From Williamsia sp. (GTDB lineage: Bacteria; Bacteroidota; Bacteroidia; Chitinophagales; Chitinophagaceae): DNA of 64,000 nt. Under the pieces are notes generated by a model that saw only the letters and a program-made list of their open reading frames with translations, was not told where the DNA came from and made no database searches. The translations under genes and the position numbers were made by a program. The stretch covers positions 62,001 through 126,000 of the forward strand of contig JADCRZ010000004.1 in assembly GCA_015069695.1 (NCBI GenBank), read 5' to 3'. Positions 33,763 to 43,257 of the stretch are shown piece after piece. How positions within the stretch are numbered: the stretch's first letter is position 1; each line of letters starts with the position of its first letter.

Positions 33763-33992
33763 GATTTATATGGTAAACTTTACAATATTCCTGGTTCAGC
33801 TATCCTTGCCCATTCCCAATCAGCTGCAAGATACATGCTGGCTTTTATAAAACCGCGTGCACTTTTGCAGTCTGGAACGAAATACCTCCCTGCACGGCCC
33901 GGAAATCGCAAAGCATTTCATACATTCGGGTATTCTGCCGAGGAAGTGGATCAAAGAACCGAGGTTTATCAATCAGCAGGCAAAGCAGCACC

Positions 33993-34493
33993 ATGTATAC
34001 CATTATCTCAGGTACCAACCGTACCGACAGTAAAACGTTAAAAATTGCCGAACAATACCAGCAATTTTTAATCGCCAAAAATATAGCGTCTCACCTGATT
34101 TCACTTGTGAACCTGGAAGTAAGCAACCGCAACGACCAGATCCGGGAACTGGAAAAAGAGGTACTGATACCTTCAACCAAATTTATTTTTGTGTCGCCCG
34201 AGTACAACGGAAGCATTCCGGGCGTGCTCAAATCACTGATCGACAATACAGACATCCAGAAAGTGTGGTGGGGCAAAAAAGCCCTGCTGGTAGGCGTATC
34301 AACCGGGCGGGCCGGCAATTTGCGCGGTATGGAGCACCTTACCGGCATCCTCCATTACGTAAAGGTGGTGGTGCACCCGAATAAACTTCCGATATCCATT
34401 GTAGACAAACTCATGGATAGCGCCGGTAATATCATCGACAAGCTAACGCTTTCCGTGATCAATGAACAATTGAATGAATTTATCAGTTTTTAG
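33993..34493 (+). CDS. NADPH-dependent FMN reductase family protein
   Basis: This 166-residue flavodoxin-fold protein has the N-terminal phosphate-loop-like ISGTNRTDSKTLKIAEQY and the family motif FVSPEYNGSIPGVLKSLID at about 67-85. KKALLVGVSTGRAGNLRGMEHL follows at about 95-116. Such proteins reduce FMN, quinones or azo compounds with NADPH; the substrate is unknown. The metallophosphoesterase gene follows 30 bases later. Confidence 0.88.
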   Translation: MYTIISGTNRTDSKTLKIAEQYQQFLIAKNIASHLISLVNLEVSNRNDQIRELEKEVLIPSTKFIFVSPEYNGSIPGVLKSLIDNTDIQKVWWGKKALLVGVSTGRAGNLRGMEHLTGILHYVKVVVHPNKLPISIVDKLMDSAGNIIDKLTLSVINEQLNEFISF

Positions 34494-34523
34494 ACAGGAT
34501 ATCATCAAACCAGCCAATCGTTT

Positions 34524-35771
34524 ATGCGTAATACCGGATTTTTATGGGTCCTTGTTGTGATCCTGGCGCTGCTGGACATTTATATGTTCCAGGTCATTAA
34601 ATCGCTTGCTTCTGGCCAAACATATCGCATCAAACTGACCATATTTTCTGTTTACTGGATTGTTTCCGGCCTTGTATTACTGCTCCTCCTGCTGCTCCCC
34701 TATCTCCATTATGAGAACTGGCCCAAAACATTCCGGACTTATTTGTTTGCTACGATGGTCGGGCTGTTTTTTGCCAAACTGGTTGCCTCCGTCTTTTTCC
34801 TGATCGACGATATACGCCGGGGTATGATGTGGGTGATCGGGAGACTGTTCAGCAATCCTTCTGTCGACATCACAGATGCATCCGATGGCATCAACCGGTC
34901 TGCTTTTTTAAGCTGGCTGGGATTGGCAGTCGGGGGCACGCTGTTTGGCTCGCTGGTGTATGGGTTTGGCAACAAATACCGCTACCAGCTTAAACGGGTA
35001 GCCTTGAAATATGACAACCTGCCGGCGGGTTTCAAAGGCATAAAGATCATCCATATCAGCGACGTTCACTCAGGCAGCTTTACAAACAAGGCAGCAGTAG
35101 AAAAAGGCATCCGCAAGATCATGGAGCAGGGCGCCGATCTGATCTTGTTCACGGGCGATCTGGTAAACGACCGGCATGAGGAGATGAACGAATACATCGA
35201 TATTTTCAGTCAGCTCCGTGCACCCATGGGCGTATATTCCACACTGGGTAACCACGATTACGGTGATTATGTGAACTGGGAAAGCACAGCAGCCAAGCGG
35301 GCAAACTTAGAAGCCCTCAAGCAGGTACACGCAAAGCTGGGCTGGCGTTTGCTGATGAATGAACACGTGGAACTGGAAAAGGGAGGCAGCAAGATCGCGC
35401 TGCTCGGGATCGAAAACTGGAGCGCCAAAGGCAGGTTTCCCAAGTACGGCAAGATGGAGCAGGCTTACCCGGGCACAGAAAAATATCCGTTTAAGGTGCT
35501 GATGAGCCACGATCCCAGCCATTGGGATGCCCAGGTCAGAACCCAATATTCGGATATTGACCTGATGCTTTCAGGGCACACGCACGGCATGCAGTTCGGC
35601 GTGCAAATGCCCGGTTTTCAATGGAGTCCGGTGCAATACATGTACAAACAATGGGCAGGATTGTATGAAGAGGGAAAACAAAAGCTCTATGTAAATCCGG
35701 GATACGGTTTTATCGGCTATCCCGGCCGGGTTGGGATTCTGCCGGAAATCACCCTTATTGAACTGGTTTAA
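34524..35771 (+). CDS. Membrane-anchored metallophosphoesterase
   Basis: This 415-residue protein has about four to five N-terminal helices (to about residue 150). A calcineurin-like phosphoesterase domain follows with all metal motifs: DVHSGSF, FTGDLVNDRHEE, LGNHDYGD, LMSHDPSHWD and SGHTHGMQFG. This layout resembles the YkuE/YaeI type acting on lipid or envelope phosphates; the substrate is unknown. The active site would face the periplasm or cytoplasm depending on helix count. It is probably cotranscribed with the FMN reductase gene. Confidence 0.9.
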   Translation: MRNTGFLWVLVVILALLDIYMFQVIKSLASGQTYRIKLTIFSVYWIVSGLVLLLLLLLPYLHYENWPKTFRTYLFATMVGLFFAKLVASVFFLIDDIRRGMMWVIGRLFSNPSVDITDASDGINRSAFLSWLGLAVGGTLFGSLVYGFGNKYRYQLKRVALKYDNLPAGFKGIKIIHISDVHSGSFTNKAAVEKGIRKIMEQGADLILFTGDLVNDRHEEMNEYIDIFSQLRAPMGVYSTLGNHDYGDYVNWESTAAKRANLEALKQVHAKLGWRLLMNEHVELEKGGSKIALLGIENWSAKGRFPKYGKMEQAYPGTEKYPFKVLMSHDPSHWDAQVRTQYSDIDLMLSGHTHGMQFGVQMPGFQWSPVQYMYKQWAGLYEEGKQKLYVNPGYGFIGYPGRVGILPEITLIELV

Positions 35772-35949
35772 TAAAAGAAAGAAATTTTCTCCCTTCCTCC
35801 CTTTGTCTAACCTTATCTATTTTGTTTTTTCATCATGTGAGCAGCTCTTTCTGATGCAGTTAAACAGGCCGTTAATTCTGGATACTTTAACAGCGGTGGA
35901 TTTTTCGTGGTACGTAAGTTGAGTAAATTTATTTCATAATACTACTCAT

Positions 35950-36555
35950 ATGAAACTGAAATCGCTTACTTTCCTTGTTGCCCTCTTCGCAACCGTAACA
36001 ACCGCCTATTCCCAACAACGTCTTCCGTTCTTTGAACTTGGTATCAAAGGCGGTACAAACATCACCAAAGTTGATGGAGTTTCTTTCAAGGATGAATTCA
36101 AGTACGGCTACAACCTGGGTGCTTTTGCTGCGCTTCGCGTGGGCGAAAAATGGCAGGTACAACCGGAAGTACTTTTCAACCAGTACGTCTCCAAAACAGC
36201 AGACAATTTTGATCAGCTGAATCCATTTGCACATGGAAACAATTTAAGAAATGTGCACCTGAACTATGTTTCTATTCCCCTGCTGCTTGCTTACTCCCCA
36301 ACCCGTTTCTTTACCTTCCAGGCCGGACCGCAATATGGCATTCTGATCGACAAGAATGTGAACCTGGTCCAGAACGGGAAAAACGCATTCAAGGACGGCG
36401 ATTTCAGCATGCTGGGCGGCGTTCAGCTTAACATTGCCAACTTCAAACTGATTGGCCGTTACGTAGTAGGCCTTAACAACATCAACGACATCGATAACAA
36501 AGAAAAGTGGAAGAACCAGGGCTTTCAGTTAAGCTTGGGTTTACGGATCTTATAA
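35950..36555 (+). CDS. PorT-like outer-membrane beta-barrel protein
   Basis: This 201-residue protein has a signal peptide (MKLKSLTFLVALFATVTTAYSQ). A small beta-barrel of the outer-membrane-beta-barrel-2/PorT-like kind follows (LGIKGGTNITKVDG, YNLGAFAALRVGEKWQVQPEVLFNQ, YVSIPLLLAYSP, FTFQAGPQYGILID) and ends in an alternating strand LSLGLRIL. Many such proteins exist per genome, most not linked to type IX secretion. A strong terminator follows, so the gene is a separate unit. Confidence 0.85.
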   Translation: MKLKSLTFLVALFATVTTAYSQQRLPFFELGIKGGTNITKVDGVSFKDEFKYGYNLGAFAALRVGEKWQVQPEVLFNQYVSKTADNFDQLNPFAHGNNLRNVHLNYVSIPLLLAYSPTRFFTFQAGPQYGILIDKNVNLVQNGKNAFKDGDFSMLGGVQLNIANFKLIGRYVVGLNNINDIDNKEKWKNQGFQLSLGLRIL

Positions 36556-36572
36556 AATTCGCCGTTCCAGTT

Positions 36573-36601
36573 AAAAAACCCTTGCCAGTCAAGGGTTTTT
36601 T
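36573..36601 (+). terminator. Intrinsic terminator after the PorT-like gene
   Basis: The perfect stem AAAAAACCCTTG / CAAGGGTTTTTT with a five-base loop and T-run begins 18 bases after the stop codon. Confidence 0.9.
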
Positions 36602-36926
36602 GTTTTAGATCCTGTTATACACCCGCAGCAACTTTCTATAGAATCACCCGTACCAATTTCTACAGGGAAGCAGTTACCTGAAAATTTTTCCACCCTGAAA
36701 ATGGGGGCTCATTTTAAACTGACAGTATTTTAGAGATTTCAGCCAGCAAATTGATCCAAAAGGGTTTTTAACCCCGTTTTTATACAATTAATATGTTATT
36801 TTGAACCATTAACCGACAAGCTGCTACTTGCCGGGCCTTGGCACCAAACTTGACAAATCATTCTTTATCAATAAAAAATAGAATTGTTAAGCCTTAACTG
36901 CAATTCTGACAAAGACGATAAATTAA
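36602..36926. other. 325-base region upstream of lon
   Basis: No gene is seen here. A repeated nonamer CCTGAAAAT (near 36678 and 36694) lies in the left half. An AT-rich stretch with GGGTTTTTAACCC follows, and then a near-match to the -7 box (TATTTTG near 36798). The last feature is the dyad at 36880-36907 just before lon. Length and content suggest a regulated promoter region for lon. Confidence 0.45.
36880..36907 (+). promoter_or_regulatory. Dyad immediately upstream of lon
   Basis: Outer arms AGAATTG / CAATTCT pair perfectly, and inner arms TTAA / TTAA pair around GCC, with three unpaired bases on one side. The structure ends 19 bases before the lon ATG. It could be an operator for a stress regulator or a leader hairpin. 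Confidence 0.5.
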
Positions 36927-39329
36927 ATGAATCATACAAAGCGTTTTTTTAATCCGGAGGATGACATGGACTTTCTGCCCATTATTCCGCTCAATGAAAA
37001 TGAAGCGGATGATGGAGAAGAAATTACCATTCCTTCCGAGTTGCCCATCCTGCCCCTAAAAAATACTGTATTATTTCCCAGTGTTGTTTTGCCTATTACT
37101 GTAGGCCGTGATAAAAGCATCAAAGCAGTTGTAGAAGCGTATAAAACAGATAAGATGGTGGGTGTAGTAGCCCAGAAAGACAGTTCCATCGAAGACCCGA
37201 CCGCAGCTGATCTCAAGTCTGTCGGCACCATCGCGCGCATTGCCAAACTGATAAAAATGCCTGATGGCGGTACTACCATCATCATACAAGGAAAGCGCCG
37301 TTTTAAAATCCAATCTATTACGGCAGAAGATCCTTATTTCAAAGGAAAGATTGAAGTGCTGACGGATGAGGAAGAGCCTAAAGACCAGGATTTCAATGCA
37401 TATGTTTCGAACATCAAAGACCTGGCGATGCAGATCGTCAATCTCTCGCCCAATTATCCATCCGAAGCATCTATCATTCTCAAGAACATCGAGAACCCAT
37501 CTTTCCTGATCCACTATGTCAGCAGCAACCTCAGTGCCGATCTGGCAGACAAGCAAGAGCTGCTGGAGCTGAACGACATCCGCGAGCGGGCCGATCTGCT
37601 GATGCAGGTGCTGCAGCGCGACCTGCAGTTTGTGGAGCTCAAGAACAAGGTTACCACCAAAACCCGCAACGAACTCGATAAGCAGCAGCGCGATTATTTC
37701 CTGCAGCAACAGCTTAAAAGCATCAAAGACGAACTGGGAGGCGATACCAACGACCGCGAGATCAGGGAGATGATGAAAAAGGCCGAGCAGAAGAAGTGGA
37801 CGGAAGCGGCTAAAGAGATGTTTAAAAAAGGAATTGAAAAGCTGGAACGCATCCATCCTACCACACCGGACTACTCGGTTATTTACAACCACCTCGACCT
37901 GATGCTTGATCTTCCCTGGGAGGAATATACCGACGATACCTACGACCTGCAAAGAGCCAAGAAAGTGCTGGACGCAGATCATTACGGCATGGACAAGATC
38001 AAAGAACGCATCCTGGAATACCTGGCTGTGCTCAAGCTGAAAGGCGACCTGAAAAGCCCCATCCTTTGCTTTGTTGGTCCGCCGGGTATCGGTAAAACTT
38101 CTTTGGGGAAAAGCATTGCCAATTCTATCGGCAGAAAATACGTGCGGCTGAGCCTGGGTGGATTGCATGATGAAAGCGAAATCCGGGGTCACCGCAAAAC
38201 TTATATCGGAGCTATGCCCGGCCGGATCCTGCAGTCTATCCGCAAGATCCAGTCCTCCAATCCGGTGATGATCCTGGATGAGATCGACAAGGTAGGCAGC
38301 GATTTCAGGGGTGACCCGTCCAGTGCCCTGCTGGAAGTGCTGGACCCGGAACAGAACCATACATTTTACGACAACTACCTCGAACTTGAGTACGACCTAA
38401 GCAAGGTGCTGTTTATTGCAACAGCCAACAATATCCAGAACATCCAGCCCGCGCTGAAAGACAGGCTGGAGATCATCGACCTGAGTGGTTATGCCATCGA
38501 AGAAAAGGTAGAGATCGCCAAGCGGCACCTGGTTCCCAAACAAAAAGAAGCACACGGTTTAAAAGAAACCCCTCTCCGGGTCGGGGAAAAAGTTTTATCA
38601 AAGCTGATAGAAGAATATACCCGGGAAAGCGGCGTACGCGAACTCGACCGGCAGCTTGCTTCTATCATGCGTTCGCTGGCGAAAGATTACGCGATGCAGG
38701 GGAAGATAAAACCGGTACTGGCTACGGAAGATGTGGAAACAATCCTGGGCAAGCCTAAATACAACAACGAACTTTACAAGAACGCCAATATGCCCGGGGT
38801 AGCGATCGGACTGGCCTGGACGTATGTAGGAGGCGACATCCTGTTTATTGAAGGAGCTACCAGTGAGGGAAAAGGGGAACTGCAGCTGACGGGTAACCTG
38901 GGTAATGTGATGAAAGAAAGTGCCAGCACGGCTTTTACCTACCTGCAGGCCAATGCCCGGCAGTTGAATATTGACCCGGCTGTTTTCAACAAAAAAAATA
39001 TCCACATACACGTACCGGAAGGAGCAGTTCCCAAGGACGGACCCAGTGCAGGCATTACCATGCTTACATCGCTGGCATCTGCATTCACTGGGCGAAAAGT
39101 AAGGCCTTATCTGGGCATGACAGGAGAGATTACCCTGCGCGGACAAGTACTGCCGGTTGGAGGAATCAAGGAAAAAATCCTGGCTGCCAAGCGCGCCGGA
39201 TTGAAGGAAATTATTCTTTGCTGGCAGAATGAAAAAGATGTGGAAGAAATCGATCCCAGCTTTATAAAAGGGTTGAAATTCTCTTATGTCAAGAACATGA
39301 AACAGGTGCTGGATCTAGCTTTGGCATAA
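36927..39329 (+). CDS. lon: ATP-dependent Lon protease
   Basis: Lon is a soluble hexameric AAA+ protease that degrades damaged and regulatory proteins. The full-length protein of 800 residues has an N-terminal substrate-binding domain ([19 protein letters not shown]) and a coiled-coil region ([21 protein letters not shown]). The AAA+ module has Walker [10 protein letters not shown] near 384 and Walker B MILDEIDK. The C-terminal protease domain has catalytic Ser707 in PKDGPSAG and Lys750 in [14 protein letters not shown]. It is a single-gene unit with a long upstream region and a dyad at 36880-36907. Confidence 0.97.
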   Translation: MNHTKRFFNPEDDMDFLPIIPLNENEADDGEEITIPSELPILPLKNTVLFPSVVLPITVGRDKSIKAVVEAYKTDKMVGVVAQKDSSIEDPTAADLKSVGTIARIAKLIKMPDGGTTIIIQGKRRFKIQSITAEDPYFKGKIEVLTDEEEPKDQDFNAYVSNIKDLAMQIVNLSPNYPSEASIILKNIENPSFLIHYVSSNLSADLADKQELLELNDIRERADLLMQVLQRDLQFVELKNKVTTKTRNELDKQQRDYFLQQQLKSIKDELGGDTNDREIREMMKKAEQKKWTEAAKEMFKKGIEKLERIHPTTPDYSVIYNHLDLMLDLPWEEYTDDTYDLQRAKKVLDADHYGMDKIKERILEYLAVLKLKGDLKSPILCFVGPPGIGKTSLGKSIANSIGRKYVRLSLGGLHDESEIRGHRKTYIGAMPGRILQSIRKIQSSNPVMILDEIDKVGSDFRGDPSSALLEVLDPEQNHTFYDNYLELEYDLSKVLFIATANNIQNIQPALKDRLEIIDLSGYAIEEKVEIAKRHLVPKQKEAHGLKETPLRVGEKVLSKLIEEYTRESGVRELDRQLASIMRSLAKDYAMQGKIKPVLATEDVETILGKPKYNNELYKNANMPGVAIGLAWTYVGGDILFIEGATSEGKGELQLTGNLGNVMKESASTAFTYLQANARQLNIDPAVFNKKNIHIHVPEGAVPKDGPSAGITMLTSLASAFTGRKVRPYLGMTGEITLRGQVLPVGGIKEKILAAKRAGLKEIILCWQNEKDVEEIDPSFIKGLKFSYVKNMKQVLDLALA

Positions 39330-39433
39330 AACCGATTAATAAAGTTTTAACATATTCCTTATCAACCAAAAGATTTATTTCCTGTTATTAATAGCGTAAG
39401 ATTTTCATGTTGGTTGTTTTAAGGGTTAAAAGT

Positions 39434-39459
39434 ATCCCCCATTTCCATGGGGGATTTTT
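39434..39459. terminator. Bidirectional terminator between lon and yggS
   Basis: ATCCCCCAT / ATGGGGGAT form a perfect nine-pair stem around TTCC, followed by TTTTT on the plus strand. It separates two convergent genes and overlaps the yggS stop codon. Confidence 0.85.
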
Positions 39460-40126
39460 ATTTCAGGTAATTCCGTTCTCCAAACAACAAACTTCCGATC
39501 CTCACCATATTGCTTCCCTGCTTGATGGCCGTTTGATAATCTCCGCTCATACCCATGGAAAGATGGGTAATCTGCCAGTTGTCTTTTGCTGATGATGCAT
39601 ACAGATCGAACAGGGATTTCAGGCGTGAAAATTCCTGTTCTACCTTTTGGCTGTCAGGCGTATTGGAAGCCATACCCATCAGCCCTTTGAACCGGACAGC
39701 CGGAAATTCGCTGTAGCGCTGGCTCATTTCAGCCAACTCCTCATTATCCAATCCAAACTTTGTTTCCTCCTGCGCTATATGTACCTGCAGGAGCACACTT
39801 ACCACTTTACCTGCTTTGGCAGCCTGTTTCTGGACTTCCTTCAACAATTTAATACTATCCACGCCCTGGATCAGGTGCACAAAAGAAACAATGTCCTTTA
39901 CCTTGTTTGATTGCAGATGGCCAATAAAATGCCAGCGAATGTCGTGCGGCAACAGAGCCTGTTTGCCTACCAGTTCCTGCACATAGTTCTCTCCGAAATC
40001 ACGCTGTCCGAGGTTGTATAAATCCTGTATATCTTCTACCGGTTTTGTTTTGGAAACGGCCACCAGTGTTACGCGGCTGCCCAACTCCTCGGTGATCTGT
40101 TTCCATTTTTCTGTATTGACTGGCAT
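39458..40126 (-). CDS. YggS/PLPBP family pyridoxal phosphate-binding protein
   Basis: This 222-residue PLP-binding (alanine-racemase fold) protein has the PLP lysine in TLVAVSKTKPVEDI. It also has LGQRDFGENYVQEL, HFIGHLQSNKVK, LGMGMSGD-like LSMGMSGDYQTAIKQGSNMVRIGSLLFG and the rest of the family pattern. PLPBPs keep cellular PLP in balance and have no known catalytic activity. The ATG at 40126 is the family start; an in-frame extension to 40150 enters the repeat element. Confidence 0.93.
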   Translation of the reverse strand: MPVNTEKWKQITEELGSRVTLVAVSKTKPVEDIQDLYNLGQRDFGENYVQELVGKQALLPHDIRWHFIGHLQSNKVKDIVSFVHLIQGVDSIKLLKEVQKQAAKAGKVVSVLLQVHIAQEETKFGLDNEELAEMSQRYSEFPAVRFKGLMGMASNTPDSQKVEQEFSRLKSLFDLYASSAKDNWQITHLSMGMSGDYQTAIKQGSNMVRIGSLLFGERNYLK

Positions 40127-40140
40127 AATTACAATTTTTT

Positions 40141-40272
40141 GTCTGAACAAGGATTAAACGGATTGCAGGTTGAAAGAGGATCATCCTCAAGGTGATCGAA
40201 GCTAATGTGCAAAGATCGATCCTGTACACAAAATCCTGTAATCCCTTCATCCGTTTAATCCTTGTTCAAGAC
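40141..40272. repeat. Large imperfect inverted-repeat element B (REP-like)
   Basis: The left arm begins GTCTGAACAAGGATTAAACG at 40141. The right arm, on the minus strand from 40272, begins GTCTTGAACAAGGATTAAAC. Nineteen terminal bases (GAACAAGGATTAAACGGAT) are identical, then the arms diverge into CAGGAT-rich sequence. An inner short stem GATCA / TGATC lies in the left half of the centre. It fills almost the whole gap between the acyl-CoA dehydrogenase gene and yggS and shares termini with element A (23980-24119). Confidence 0.8.
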
Positions 40273-40274
40273 AA

Positions 40275-41429
40275 CTACCTCAACACTCCTCTTGCAATTA
40301 CGATCCGCTGTATCTCGCTGGTGCCTTCGTATATCTGGGTGATTTTGGCGTCGCGCATCAGGCGTTCTACGTGGTATTCTTTTACGTAGCCGTAGCCACC
40401 GTGTATCTGGACGGCCTCTGTGGTCGTCCACATGGCGGCTTCGCTGGCGAATACTTTGGCCATGGAGCTGCTGGTGGTATAATCGAGCCCGTGGTCTTTT
40501 TCCCAGGCTGCATGAAAGCAAAGCAGCCGGGCCGCTTCAATACGGGTCGCCATATCGGCCAGCTTGAACTGGATGGCCTGGTGCTGAAAAATTTCCTTTC
40601 CGAATGCTTTCCGTTGTGTCGCGTACCGCGCCGAAAGTTCGTACGCACCGCTGGCGATACCCAGGGCCTGCGAGGCAATCCCAATGCGGCCTCCGGCCAG
40701 GGTCTTCATGGCAAACGTGAACCCAAACCCCTCATCACCGATCCGGTTTTCCTTGGGCACTTCTACGTCTGTGAACGATATGCTGTGGGTATCGCTGCCA
40801 CGGATTCCCAGCTTGTTTTCCTTGGCACCGACTTGTACGCCAGGCCAGCTTTTTTCCACAATAAACGTGGTAATACCCTTGCTTCCCTTTGATGCATCCG
40901 TCTGCGCCATCACCAGGTATACCGATGCAGTGCCACCATTGGTGATCCAGTTTTTGGTTCCGTTGAGCAGGTAGTGGCTGCCTTTGTCTTCTACCACGGT
41001 GCGCTGCGAAGTAGCATCGCTGCCGGCTTCCGGTTCACTCAGCAAAAAGGCACCTATGTACAGTTCTCCGTCTTTCATGCCTTGTGCCAGGGGAACCAGG
41101 TATTTTTGCTTTTGTGCTTCTGTGCCGTAGGCTTCCAGTCCCCAGCACACCAGGCTGTTGTTTACGCTCATGCATACGCTGGTGCTGGCGTCTATCTTGC
41201 TGATTTCTTCCAAAGCCAGCACATAGCTGATGGTATCCATGCCTGAACCGCCCCATTCAGGTTTTACCATCATACCCATAAAACCCAGTTCCGCTAATTG
41301 AATTACCTGCTCCCGGGGAAAGACTTGTTTTTCATCCCGTTCAATCACACCAGGCAAACAAGAATTCACCGCAAAATCGTGGGCGGCCTTTTTGATGGTT
41401 AGATGCTCATCGGTAAGTTGAAAGTTCAT
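40275..41429 (-). CDS. Acyl-CoA dehydrogenase
   Basis: This 384-residue flavoprotein is of the short/medium/branched-chain type. It has an N-terminal helical domain (MNFQLTDEHLTIKKAAHDFAV), the FAD-contact region ITNGGTASVYLVMAQTD, GIRGSDTHSISFTDVEVP and the C-terminal catalytic Glu (about 367) in QIYEGTSEIQR. It oxidises acyl-CoAs to enoyl-CoAs and passes electrons to ETF, encoded at 22218-23984. A -7 box lies 18 bases upstream of the start. Chain length preference cannot be read with confidence. Confidence 0.94.
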   Translation of the reverse strand: MNFQLTDEHLTIKKAAHDFAVNSCLPGVIERDEKQVFPREQVIQLAELGFMGMMVKPEWGGSGMDTISYVLALEEISKIDASTSVCMSVNNSLVCWGLEAYGTEAQKQKYLVPLAQGMKDGELYIGAFLLSEPEAGSDATSQRTVVEDKGSHYLLNGTKNWITNGGTASVYLVMAQTDASKGSKGITTFIVEKSWPGVQVGAKENKLGIRGSDTHSISFTDVEVPKENRIGDEGFGFTFAMKTLAGGRIGIASQALGIASGAYELSARYATQRKAFGKEIFQHQAIQFKLADMATRIEAARLLCFHAAWEKDHGLDYTTSSSMAKVFASEAAMWTTTEAVQIHGGYGYVKEYHVERLMRDAKITQIYEGTSEIQRIVIARGVLR

Positions 41430-41446
41430 GCAGGGAAATTAATCTT

Positions 41447-41454
41447 CAAAAGTA
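41447..41454 (-). promoter_or_regulatory. -7 promoter element (TACTTTTG) for the acyl-CoA dehydrogenase gene
   Basis: On the minus strand this is an exact TAnnTTTG match 17 bases before the ATG at 41429. No -33 TTG is seen at the usual distance. Confidence 0.5.
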
Positions 41455-41510
41455 GATAAAATGAAGGCAGAATACTAACAGTTGGTAGTTTTTTTAGCAT
41501 GGTTTATACA

Positions 41511-41540
41511 TTGCATGTATTTGTCAAACAGGTAATTTTG
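41511..41540 (+). promoter_or_regulatory. Promoter (TTG - 19 bases - TAATTTTG) for the methyltransferase gene
   Basis: A -33 TTG at 41511-41513 and an exact -7 TAATTTTG at 41533-41540 are separated by 19 bases, the standard Bacteroidota spacing. The ATG is at 41575, giving a leader of about 31 bases. Confidence 0.65.
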
Positions 41541-41574
41541 AAAAGAAGGCTTTTGCTTTACAATCCAACATTTC

Positions 41575-42165
41575 ATGACATCATCCTATTACAACAACCA
41601 GTTCTGGTCGGAGAAATACAAAGCCCGGCAAACCCAATGGAACATTGGCTACCCCTCTCCGTCCCTTGCAGCCTATATTGATCAACTGGAACAAAAAGAC
41701 CTGCGCATCCTTATTCCAGGTTGCGGATACGCCTACGAAGCAGAATATTTGCTGCAAAGAGGATTTACCCATATCACCCTGCTCGACATTTCCGCTGAGC
41801 TGGTCAGCCAGCTGCGGCAGAAATTTAAAGACCAGTCTGTACAGATCATCCAGGGAGATTTTTTTCAGCATGCTGAACAATACGACCTGATACTGGAACA
41901 AACATTTTTTTCTTCGCTTGATCCATCGCAAAGAAAGGATTATGTTGACCGGTTGCTCAACCTGCTGGTACCCGGTGGCACAATGGCAGGCGTGTTGTTC
42001 AATAAGACCTTTGAAGCGGGTCCTCCTTTTGGCGGAAGCCGGAAAGAATACCAGGAATTGTTTGAGCTCAAGCTGTTTATAAAAACGATGGAGCTCTGTT
42101 ATAATTCCATTGAAGAAAGAAGAGGCAGTGAGTTGTTTGTGATCCTGAAAAACATCAACTGGTAA
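41575..42165 (+). CDS. TPMT-like SAM-dependent methyltransferase
   Basis: This 196-residue methyltransferase resembles the thiopurine S-methyltransferase family. It has FWSEKYKARQTQWNIGYPSPSL at the N-terminus, the SAM-binding motif ILIPGCGYAYEAEYLL (about 44-59), ITLLDISAELV and DLILEQTFFSSLDP. Bacterial members methylate thiols, halides or selenium/tellurium compounds; the substrate is unknown. It is convergent with aguA, with 11 bases between stops. Confidence 0.85.
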   Translation: MTSSYYNNQFWSEKYKARQTQWNIGYPSPSLAAYIDQLEQKDLRILIPGCGYAYEAEYLLQRGFTHITLLDISAELVSQLRQKFKDQSVQIIQGDFFQHAEQYDLILEQTFFSSLDPSQRKDYVDRLLNLLVPGGTMAGVLFNKTFEAGPPFGGSRKEYQELFELKLFIKTMELCYNSIEERRGSELFVILKNINW

Positions 42166-42176
42166 GTTTCGATGTT

Positions 42177-43235
42177 TTACACAGCAGGCTCCTGCTGGCT
42201 CAGGCAATGAAAGCTTCCCAGTCCCCAGATAATATCAGTCGAATCAATACCAACAACCTTTCTGGTTGGAAAAGATTGTTGAATGATCTGAAGGGCTTTT
42301 TCATCCTTATCACAGCGAAAAGTGGGAACAACAACAGCACCGTTGCAGATATAAAAATTGGCGTAAGAAGCAGGCAGGCGCTGGTCTTCGTATTCAACCG
42401 GATCGGGCATGGGCAGCTCTATGATGTTGAGCTGTTTGCCGTTGAGCAGCCGCATCTGCTTTAACTGTGCCAGGTTATCCTGTAAGAGGGCATGGTTGGG
42501 ATCGTTCTTATTTTCCTCTACCACTGTCAATACCGTATCGTGATTAACAAACCGGACAGTATCGTCGATATGCCCATCGGTATCATCGCCTACGATTCCT
42601 TCACCTACCCAAAGAATTTGTTCTACCCCGTAAAAATCCCGCAGATAGCCTTCAATCTGTTCCTGGTTGAGGTGAGGATTGCGGTTGGGGTTGAGCAAAC
42701 AGGCGGTGGAAGTAAGCAGGGTACCCTGGCCGTTAAATTCTACCGAGCCGCCTTCCATTACGATGCCGGGGTGATAAACGGGTATGCCGCAATGCTGACC
42801 GATCAGGGTAGGGATCCGATCATCCAGGTCGTACGGAGGGTATTTGTTGCCCCAGGCGTTGTATCCCCAGTCGACGATCACTTTTTTATTAACGGCATTG
42901 GGATTGATCAGAAATGCTGGACCATGATCACGGCACCAGGCGTCATTGGTAGGATGAAAGAAGAATTGGATCTGGCTCATATCTGCACCAGCCTCCTGCA
43001 GGAGCCGGGTAGCGCCTTCCTTCATGTCCTGGTTGTTTACATTGATGCAAATTGATTCGTGCTCGGCTACCGTACGGATAAACTGGCAGTAACCCGGATA
43101 AATCATTTCTAGCTTACCGGGCCAGGAAGCGGTTTTGTGCGGCCAGCTCAGCCAGGTAGCCGTATGAGGGGCAAATTCAGCCGGAAAATAATACCCAAGT
43201 GAACGGGGAGAAGAGCCTGCGGGGAGAGAAGCCAT
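42177..43235 (-). CDS. aguA: Agmatine deiminase
   Basis: The enzyme hydrolyses agmatine to N-carbamoylputrescine and ammonia. This 352-residue protein of the peptidylarginine-deiminase-like fold shows TWLSWPHKTASWPG, FFHPTNDAWCRDHGPAFLI and VMEGGSVEFNGQGT. DDTDGHIDDTVRFV contains the catalytic His/Asp, and the catalytic Cys near the C-terminus lies in GLGSFHCLSQQ. It lies 22 bases after aguB, so both steps to putrescine are encoded together. Confidence 0.93.
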   Translation of the reverse strand: MASLPAGSSPRSLGYYFPAEFAPHTATWLSWPHKTASWPGKLEMIYPGYCQFIRTVAEHESICINVNNQDMKEGATRLLQEAGADMSQIQFFFHPTNDAWCRDHGPAFLINPNAVNKKVIVDWGYNAWGNKYPPYDLDDRIPTLIGQHCGIPVYHPGIVMEGGSVEFNGQGTLLTSTACLLNPNRNPHLNQEQIEGYLRDFYGVEQILWVGEGIVGDDTDGHIDDTVRFVNHDTVLTVVEENKNDPNHALLQDNLAQLKQMRLLNGKQLNIIELPMPDPVEYEDQRLPASYANFYICNGAVVVPTFRCDKDEKALQIIQQSFPTRKVVGIDSTDIIWGLGSFHCLSQQEPAV

Positions 43236-43257
43236 CTAAAAAGGGTTATAAGAATTT

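Noticed and set aside
33835-34041. Short plus-strand frame before the FMN reductase gene.
   Set aside because: It overlaps the FMN reductase start in another frame and shows no protein-like composition.
35355-35375. GAACACGTGGAAC considered as a parS site.
   Set aside because: Only one half matches parS, and the sequence lies inside the metallophosphoesterase gene with coding constraint.
37071-38360. A 429-codon open frame on the minus strand inside lon.
   Set aside because: It is fully antisense to a certain lon gene, and its translation is a mirror of the lon codon pattern with no family features.
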